From: a bacterium
GTDB taxonomy: Bacteria; Patescibacteriota; Saccharimonadia; Saccharimonadales; JACDBH01
DNA: 16,278 nt
Direction of reading: 5' to 3'
NCBI GenBank assembly: GCA_029557395.1
Contig: JAKQIK010000019.1
Location: 1 to 16,278, forward strand
In this document: positions 6,981-11,923 of the stretch, one piece after another
How the letters are laid out: each line of letters opens with the position of its first letter
How positions within the stretch are numbered: position 1 is the stretch's first letter
Made by a program: the position numbers and the translations under genes
Notes under the pieces: model-generated
The model's database searches: none
Seen by the model: the letters and a program-made list of their open reading frames with translations, nothing else
What the model was told of the DNA's origin: nothing

Positions 6981-7631
6981 ATGAAGCTCAAGCTAGTAGG
7001 AAAAAGACATGAAACCAGTAATATTTGGTCATTTGATTTTGAGCCCATGGATGAGCTTAGCTGGCAGGCCGGTCAGTCAATTCGCCTTGAAATCCCAAAA
7101 AAAACCTGGGGATATAGCGAAAGACGGTTTACTATATCGTCTCTACCATCAGCACCAAACCTAAAAATAATTACTCGTATCAGTGATAGTGAATTCAAGC
7201 AAGATTTGGGCCAATTAGAAATAGGAGGTGTAATAAATGGCTACAATATAGAAGGCGAGTTAGATTGGGGCGATTTATCGCGGACCAAAATATTTGTAGC
7301 CGGTGGTACGGGTATTACCTTGTTTCATATGGCTATTAGACAAGCACTCCTCGAAAAAATACCAGTCAACCTCTTAATACTCTACTCCAGTCGTGATACC
7401 CCGATGTTATTTGAGGACTATTTTGATCATATATCAAAAACAAATTCATATATTGATATTATCAAATCAAGTAAACGTTTTGATGTTAATTATTTATTCA
7501 ACAAGTTACAAACCTATGAGGAGTATGATCTACATATTGCAGGACCTAATGACATGGTATTTGGATTAAAATCTGAACTAAAAAAACTTGGCATCAATGA
7601 CCAAGTGCTAAAATCAAATTTTCTACAATAA
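6981..7631 (+). CDS. Ferredoxin-reductase-fold FAD/NAD(P) oxidoreductase
   Basis: This 216-aa protein has the compact plant-type FNR fold: an FAD-binding beta-barrel (about 1-98) and an NAD(P)-binding domain (about 100-216). RRFTISS (48-54) is the R-x-F/Y-T/S-x-S motif that binds FAD. VAGGTGIT (106-113) is the pyridine-nucleotide phosphate loop. LYSSRDTPMLFEDYF (134-148) and AGPNDM (187-192, equivalent to the CGPxxM motif) complete the pattern. No iron-sulfur, ferredoxin, globin or membrane segment is attached, so it is a stand-alone reductase moving electrons between NAD(P)H and an unknown partner. The AGP in place of CGP removes a cysteine that assists hydride transfer in many relatives. 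It stands as a single gene with its own promoter. Confidence 0.87.
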   Translation: MKLKLVGKRHETSNIWSFDFEPMDELSWQAGQSIRLEIPKKTWGYSERRFTISSLPSAPNLKIITRISDSEFKQDLGQLEIGGVINGYNIEGELDWGDLSRTKIFVAGGTGITLFHMAIRQALLEKIPVNLLILYSSRDTPMLFEDYFDHISKTNSYIDIIKSSKRFDVNYLFNKLQTYEEYDLHIAGPNDMVFGLKSELKKLGINDQVLKSNFLQ

Positions 7632-7652
7632 AAATTACAAAAAAATAATATT

Positions 7653-7668
7653 TGTGATAAATTTCACA
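7653..7668. promoter_or_regulatory. CRP-like site TGTGA-N6-TCACA
   Basis: A perfect TGTGA-N6-TCACA palindrome lies 21 bases after the oxidoreductase stop and about 112 bases upstream of the predicted start of the Rpf transcript. It has the consensus form of CRP/FNR-superfamily sites. In Mycobacterium tuberculosis the CRP homologue is reported to control rpfA, so the location before an Rpf gene is suggestive. As RNA it could form a weak six-base-pair hairpin after the oxidoreductase gene, but no T-tract follows. Confidence 0.45.
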
Positions 7669-7738
7669 ACAACAAAAATTTTATGCTACTTATCGATGTA
7701 AATTTATGAATGCTAGATAAATTGATTAAGTCTAAGAC

Positions 7739-7766
7739 TTGACATTAACGTACAGGTCTTTAGTAT
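7739..7766 (+). promoter_or_regulatory. Promoter of the LysM-Rpf gene
   Basis: A perfect TTGACA -35 (7739-7744) is followed after 16 bases by TAGTAT (7761-7766). Transcription would begin near 7773, leaving about 175 nt of untranslated leader before the ATG at 7948. No competing TATAAT-like box with a good -35 was seen closer to the gene. Confidence 0.6.
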
Positions 7767-7772
7767 GGAAAC

Positions 7773-7947
7773 TTGTCGTCTTTCGTCCAAATGCGAGGTG
7801 GAGAAGGTCAGACAAAATTTCTTATGCAAATCTCAAATTAGTAATAATTAATATCAATGTCCGGTTTTGAGATACGGATCAATGTTTTGTGCCCAAAAAT
7901 AGCACAAAAAACAAAAAGCATAGGGAGTGTAAGGGAGTAAATAACAT
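7773..7947 (+). promoter_or_regulatory. Long leader of the Rpf mRNA, able to form hairpins
   Basis: The presumed 5' leader has several complementary segments. TTGTC (7773-7777) and GACAA (7811-7815) could close a first domain. ATCTCAAA (7830-7837) is the exact complement of TTTGAGAT (7866-7873), but the latter also lies in the loop of a TCCG/CGGA hairpin (7860-7878), so the two pairings would compete or form a pseudoknot. TTTTGTGC (7885-7892) pairs perfectly with GCACAAAA (7902-7909), just before the ribosome binding site (GGGAG at about ten bases). I could not match it to a known riboswitch class, including the c-di-AMP (ydaO) class found before many rpf genes. Confidence 0.4.
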
Positions 7948-8712
7948 ATGAAAAAGACCAACCTAATCACAGGTTTTTTAGCGCTGGCCTTGATCGCAAC
8001 ATTATCAATCAGCCAGACAGCATCTGCGCTCAGTTTTAGCCAAATATTTGGCTTTCAAAAATCTGATGATAATCAACAAGAATCACAACAAAATAACCAA
8101 GAAGATGGACATGTCTTATCAGCAAGCACCGATGATACAGACCAGCAACCTGTCCCAGAAAACCCTAAGGTACCTGCTGAAGTCATCGTTGAAGTACAAA
8201 AAGGAGATAGCCTAAGCAAAATAGCAAAAGCTAATAACACAACTTACAAGAGGCTTTTTGATGCAAATGCTTTCATCAGTGATCCAAATATTATCAATCC
8301 AGGTGATAAAATAAGGATTCCAAATGCTGATGAACAGATTGCTAGTCGTGAAATACCTATTAGCGCACCAAGGCCTGCCGTAAACCCAAAAACTACAAAA
8401 AAATTAAATAGTAAACGGTTGAGCTCAAAAAAACAATCAAATCAAGTAGCTTCAAATGCTCCTGCTGTTGCGGATGGTAGCGTTTGGGACAAATTGGCAA
8501 AATGTGAATCGGGTGGAAACTGGAGTATTAACACCGGCAATGGCTACTATGGAGGGCTACAATTCACAGCTTCAACCTGGAGAGCTGTCGGTGGAACTGG
8601 GTTGCCACATCAAAATAGCCGTGAAGAACAAATTAGGCGTGCCGAGATATTATTAGCCAGAAGTGGCTGGGGTCAGTGGCCCGCCTGTACCAAGAAATTG
8701 GGTCTGCGATAA
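7948..8712 (+). CDS. Secreted LysM and Rpf-type peptidoglycan hydrolase
   Basis: This 254-aa protein has a signal peptide (MKKTN, a hydrophobic core at about 6-22, an Ala-Ser-Ala cleavage region near 25-27) and an Asn/Gln/Asp-rich linker. A LysM domain follows (about 79-126; VQKGDSLSKIAKANN and INPGDKIRIPN), then a basic Ser/Lys/Pro-rich linker. The C-terminal resuscitation-promoting-factor domain (about 177-254) is lysozyme-like. VWDKLAKCESGGNW contains the expected catalytic E187, GYYGGLQFTASTW is characteristic, and C186 and C247 probably form the conserved disulfide. Rpf enzymes cleave glycan strands and promote growth or division in actinobacteria. Here it may remodel the cell's own wall or, in an epibiont, act on an actinobacterial host; the latter is inference. 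GGGAG about ten bases upstream supports the start. Confidence 0.93.
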   Translation: MKKTNLITGFLALALIATLSISQTASALSFSQIFGFQKSDDNQQESQQNNQEDGHVLSASTDDTDQQPVPENPKVPAEVIVEVQKGDSLSKIAKANNTTYKRLFDANAFISDPNIINPGDKIRIPNADEQIASREIPISAPRPAVNPKTTKKLNSKRLSSKKQSNQVASNAPAVADGSVWDKLAKCESGGNWSINTGNGYYGGLQFTASTWRAVGGTGLPHQNSREEQIRRAEILLARSGWGQWPACTKKLGLR

Positions 8713-8715
8713 TCT

Positions 8716-8747
8716 ATTGTCTAAAATGTGATATAATCAAAGACAAT
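8716..8747 (+). promoter_or_regulatory. Extended -10 promoter for a leaderless gene
   Basis: TGATATAAT (8729-8737) is a perfect extended -10 element (TG-N-TATAAT). Its expected start point, about seven bases further, falls at 8744-8746, on the ATG at 8746. No Shine-Dalgarno precedes that ATG. An exact inverted repeat ATTGTCT-N18-AGACAAT (8716-8722, 8741-8747) brackets the -10 box and overlaps the start codon, which suits a repressor operator. Confidence 0.6.
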
Positions 8748-9957
8748 GTCAAAAGGGGTAAACGGAAAACAGAGCAAGGAAGATGCAAACATTAAACCTG
8801 GTAATGTTCTACCACTGAGGTTTCATGTTATATCATTGCCACACACTCAAACTACCCTAGAATACGAAGCTTGCGCATATACATCAAAAGTGCGCAAGTT
8901 TTGTAATATGATGAAGTCGCTTGGTCATACTGTCTATCTGTATGCTTCTGAAGAAAATGAAGCTGAGGTTGATGAGCTAATTACTATTGCCCCAAAATCT
9001 GATCAATATCAATGGTTTGGCGACAATGACTTTAAGAAAAACTTCTTTAACATTACATGGGAAAAAGAAGATGAACATTGGAAAAAAACCAACGAAAGAG
9101 CAATTGAAGGGATATCTAAAAGATTAAAGCCAAAAGATTTTATTTGTATTATTGGTGGTAATTGTCAGAAACAAATTGCCGATGCCTTTCCAAAGAATAT
9201 GAGTGTTGAATTTGGCATAGGGTACGGAGGAGTATTTTCGGCCTATAAAGTCTTTGAATCTTACGCCTGGATGCACTACGTCAATGGAACACTAAACGAT
9301 GACAATGGTCATTTTTACGACGTAGTTATACCAAATTATTTCGAACCAAAAAACTTTCCGTTTAAGGCCAAAAAAGATGATTATTTTCTCTTCTTGGGTC
9401 GATTGACTAAGCGCAAAGGACCAGAGATTGCCGCTGAAGTTACAAGACGCATTGGAGCCAAATTAATAATGGCCGGGCAGGGTGTAAAATCAATCGAGGG
9501 CAATAAAATAATTGGTGATGGCATTACTCTAGAGGGTGACCATATCAAACACGTTGGCCATGCGGATGTAAAGAAACGTGCCAAACTCCTGAGTGGGGCA
9601 AAGGCTGTCTTTATGGGAACTACCTACCTCGAACCTTTTGGTGGCGTTTCTATCGAAAGTCTACTTTGTGGTACACCCGTTATCTCTACTGATTTTGGAG
9701 CTTTTCCTGAAAATATACAACACGGTGTACATGGCTATAGGTTTAGAACAATAGGTGAGGCCGTTTGGGCGGCAAATAATGTCGATAAACTCAATAATAA
9801 AGCAATTCACGAGTTTGCAGTCAAGAATTTTAGCGTAGATCGTATTAAATATATGTACGAAGCATATTTTGAACAGCTTTTGACACTTTGGTCGGAAGGA
9901 TTTTATTCAGATTGGGATCGAGGCGTTTCTGTTTTTAATCGATATCAAAGGTACTAG
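8746..9957 (+). CDS. GT4-like glycosyltransferase
   Basis: This 403-aa protein has a GT-B fold. The N-terminal domain begins after a polar 20-residue leader at LRFHVISLPHTQT (24-36), followed by YEACAYTSKVRKFCNMMKSLGH, a pattern I know from a subgroup of uncharacterised GT4/GT1-like enzymes found in bacteria and large phages. The C-terminal domain starts near YFLFLGRLTKRKG (213-225). It has the retaining E-x7-E motif EPFGGVSIE (296-304), then CGTPVISTDFGAFPENI (309-325). There is no signal peptide or membrane segment. The acceptor is unknown; nearby wall and surface genes make an envelope glycan or a glycoprotein possible. The start coincides with the predicted transcription start, so translation is probably leaderless. 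It is unrelated in close detail to the GT4 at 3190-4449. Confidence 0.85.
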   Translation: MSKGVNGKQSKEDANIKPGNVLPLRFHVISLPHTQTTLEYEACAYTSKVRKFCNMMKSLGHTVYLYASEENEAEVDELITIAPKSDQYQWFGDNDFKKNFFNITWEKEDEHWKKTNERAIEGISKRLKPKDFICIIGGNCQKQIADAFPKNMSVEFGIGYGGVFSAYKVFESYAWMHYVNGTLNDDNGHFYDVVIPNYFEPKNFPFKAKKDDYFLFLGRLTKRKGPEIAAEVTRRIGAKLIMAGQGVKSIEGNKIIGDGITLEGDHIKHVGHADVKKRAKLLSGAKAVFMGTTYLEPFGGVSIESLLCGTPVISTDFGAFPENIQHGVHGYRFRTIGEAVWAANNVDKLNNKAIHEFAVKNFSVDRIKYMYEAYFEQLLTLWSEGFYSDWDRGVSVFNRYQRY

Positions 9958-9977
9958 AGAAGGGGTCTTATAGTTTT

Positions 9978-10058
9978 ATGAAAAAAACAATAACTGCGTC
10001 TGTCTTAGTTGTTCTGATAATGGCTATAGGTGTGGCTACATTTATTTTTTTGATTTAG
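9978..10058 (+). CDS. 26-aa single-pass membrane peptide
   Basis: A short ORF begins 20 bases after the glycosyltransferase stop, behind a GAAGGGG ribosome binding site (about 12 bases away, slightly long). It encodes MKK followed by an almost uninterrupted run of hydrophobic residues (about 8-26), then TAG. The last 17 bases overlap the 3' end of the convergent MscS gene. It resembles bacterial small membrane proteins. An alternative is a signal-peptide remnant of a degraded gene. It is too short for homology-based judgement. Confidence 0.45.
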   Translation: MKKTITASVLVVLIMAIGVATFIFLI

Positions 10059-10944
10059 TTGCTTTGCTACTTTCGTGTAAAACCCGTTGAGGATAGGGTA
10101 TGGCAATATTATTTTCCTCAAAAGCTATTTTTAATCGTCTTCTAAATTCACCTGCAATCTGCCACTGCTCACCAGGCAAAACTTTTCCTAAATATTTTAT
10201 CTTTACACTGACATCACCAAAGCCATCGACCCGTAAAAACTGTACTGGGTCAATAATTTTTTCGAGCCATTTGGGATCTTTAGCTATCTCGGCGCCAACC
10301 TTGTTCGATATTTTCTCTATCTTATCAATATCATTATCATACGCAACATATACATCTAAGTTTACATTTGCATAACTATTAGTCTTGTTGGTAACAATCT
10401 TTATATCACCGTTAGGAATAACGTGTACATTACCATCTAAATCTCTAAGCCTAACAACTTGTAGTGAAATGTTTTCTACCATACCACTTTTGCCTAGAAT
10501 CTCGACGATATCTCCAACTCGCATCTGGTCATAAATTAGAATATACATGCCTCTCAAAAAATCCTTGATTGCACTCTGACCGGCGATACCTAGTACAACA
10601 CCAAGTGCACCAAAAGTCGCAATCAAAGCTGAAAAATTTATGCCTATCTCGTACAAAATAGCTATCATACCTAATAAAATATATAGGATTGTAGTAATGG
10701 TGTTCATTGCAGCTACAAGTGTACTCTTACGCTTATTCTCTTCTTTTTTATTAGTATACTTTTGACTCTTTAAAACACGCCCAACCAGTATATACATGAC
10801 TTGCTTGGTAATAATACGAGCCAAAAAAACGCCTATTACTATTAGCAATATTTTTAAGAATGATATTTGATGCCCTTGACTAATCAATACACTCAGGTCA
10901 ATACCGTCTATATTCGGCACAAGGCTTTGTCCAACAGAATACAT
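10042..10944 (-). CDS. mscS: MscS-family small-conductance mechanosensitive channel
   Basis: This 300-aa membrane protein has an MscS layout: transmembrane segments at about 28-57, 82-100 and 103-137. The third is the pore helix FGALGVVLGIAGQSAIKDFLRG (111-132). The beta domain carries MRVGDIVEILGKSGMVENI (141-159), with LRDLDGNVHVIPNGDI. The C-terminal alpha/beta domain ends with FEENNIAIPYPQRVLH, as in the family, and then a basic tail. The channel opens under membrane tension to release solutes after hypo-osmotic shock. The length is close to the E. coli protein (286 aa). It is transcribed divergently from the sortase. TATACT (10970-10965) is a possible -10, and no Shine-Dalgarno precedes the ATG. 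Confidence 0.92.
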   Translation of the reverse strand: MYSVGQSLVPNIDGIDLSVLISQGHQISFLKILLIVIGVFLARIITKQVMYILVGRVLKSQKYTNKKEENKRKSTLVAAMNTITTILYILLGMIAILYEIGINFSALIATFGALGVVLGIAGQSAIKDFLRGMYILIYDQMRVGDIVEILGKSGMVENISLQVVRLRDLDGNVHVIPNGDIKIVTNKTNSYANVNLDVYVAYDNDIDKIEKISNKVGAEIAKDPKWLEKIIDPVQFLRVDGFGDVSVKIKYLGKVLPGEQWQIAGEFRRRLKIAFEENNIAIPYPQRVLHESSKATKSKK

Positions 10945-11024
10945 AACTATATGTTAATGCTTAAAGTATAATTAATCAAAAATTTTTAATGATTGATTGT
11001 CTGATATATAATGCTTATGTAATT
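10945..11024. promoter_or_regulatory. Divergent promoter region of mscS and sortase
   Basis: This 80-bp region serves both directions. TATACT (minus strand, 10970-10965) lies about 20 bases before the channel gene. TATAAT (plus strand, 11007-11012) lies 12 bases before the preferred sortase ATG at 11025. Neither has a clear -35 box and neither gene has a Shine-Dalgarno, so short-leader or leaderless messages are likely. Confidence 0.45.
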
Positions 11025-11774
11025 ATGGCAATACCAGACAGAGAACAAATTTACTTATCCAATGAATACCCACCCCAAACACGAGAAGGAAAAATCAATA
11101 ATTCAACAGATCTATCTGGGTTTACCAAGGATAGGAATCAAAGACTTTTACGTAAGGTTAACAACTTACTGCTAGTAACATTGATAATAATTAACTTATA
11201 TATTATTCTAGTCCCTCTTATGCCACAGATACTTTACGCCAGTAGTTTAAACTCAGGAAAACGTCAACAACTAGAACAAACTATTATTGAAAATCAAAAA
11301 AATAATCAATCATCACCAAGTACCAGTACACCTAACCACCAAAATGATTCAAAGCCCCTATCGACAAAGGCTAACAACCTAATAATTCCTGCTATGGTCC
11401 TAGATGAAACAATCGTCGAAAACAAAAATCCATACACAGCCCTAAAACAAGGGGTATGGCGGTGGCCTGGAGGAAGCACTCCAGACAAGGGAGGCAATAC
11501 CGTACTCGCTGGTCATCGATTCACGTACGGTGACCCCCAGGGTACTTTTTACTTCTTAGATAAACTTGAAAAAGGTGATAATATTGGCATCGTTTGGAAT
11601 AATTACACTTTTACTTATAAGGTAATTGAGATAAAAACTGTAAAAACAACTCAAACAGATGTTCTTGGTCCCACAAAATATCCAACCTTAACGCTATATA
11701 CTTGCACACCACTCTGGAATCCCAAAGACAGACTAGTAGTTAGAGCAGAATTACAGACAGGATTAGCAAAATGA
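11025..11774 (+). CDS. Sortase, transpeptidase for surface protein anchoring
   Basis: This 249-aa protein has a cytoplasmic N-terminus, one membrane anchor (about 48-71) and a Ser/Asn/Gln-rich linker. The sortase beta-barrel follows, beginning near NNLIIPAM. The catalytic triad is visible as AGHR (H164), TLYTCTP (C227) and KDRLVVR (R236). The TC-TP-x-x-R spacing resembles class C/D/E sortases; the class is not certain. The frame is open to an upstream ATG at 10989, but a perfect TATAAT (11007-11012) lies inside that extension, so I place the start at 11025. The stop overlaps the next small ORF (ATGA). The convergent 918-aa protein carries a FANTG sorting signal and is the likely substrate. 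Confidence 0.88.
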   Translation: MAIPDREQIYLSNEYPPQTREGKINNSTDLSGFTKDRNQRLLRKVNNLLLVTLIIINLYIILVPLMPQILYASSLNSGKRQQLEQTIIENQKNNQSSPSTSTPNHQNDSKPLSTKANNLIIPAMVLDETIVENKNPYTALKQGVWRWPGGSTPDKGGNTVLAGHRFTYGDPQGTFYFLDKLEKGDNIGIVWNNYTFTYKVIEIKTVKTTQTDVLGPTKYPTLTLYTCTPLWNPKDRLVVRAELQTGLAK

Positions 11775-11881
11775 AAGAAAAACGTTTATTTGTAGTACTC
11801 TGTTTGCTTATAGCAATAAGTATAGCTCTCATGCTCTATATAAGTCACAATGCCAGTAGCTCTCTAGAGCTACCATTGTAG
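11771..11881 (+). CDS. 36-aa membrane peptide coupled to sortase
   Basis: The ATG overlaps the sortase stop in an ATGA arrangement, typical of translational coupling. The product begins MKEKR, has one hydrophobic segment (about 6-23) and ends in a polar Ser-rich tail SHNASSSLELPL. Orientation by the positive-inside rule puts the short basic end in the cytoplasm and the tail outside. No family is recognised. It may be a small partner of the sortase or a membrane-topology factor; this is inferred from coupling only. Confidence 0.55.
   Translation: MKEKRLFVVLCLLIAISIALMLYISHNASSSLELPL
11856..11873. repeat. Perfect hairpin at the end of the sortase unit
   Basis: GTAGCTC and GAGCTAC form seven perfect base pairs around a TCTA loop, inside the last codons of the 36-aa ORF and 51 bases before the convergent surface-protein gene ends. 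There is no T-tract on either strand, so it is a weak terminator candidate or an mRNA 3' stabiliser for both convergent transcripts. Confidence 0.4.
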
Positions 11882-11923
11882 AATGCCACTACATATACAA
11901 AGACATGAAATAGATATTTATCT

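Noticed and set aside
7652..7669. Terminator of the oxidoreductase gene
   Set aside because: Only six weak base pairs form and the bases that follow are A-rich rather than a T-tract; the symmetry fits a CRP-type site better.
7773..7947. c-di-AMP (ydaO) riboswitch before the Rpf gene
   Set aside because: The conserved purine-rich and GC-rich core segments of that class could not be found; only generic hairpins are visible.
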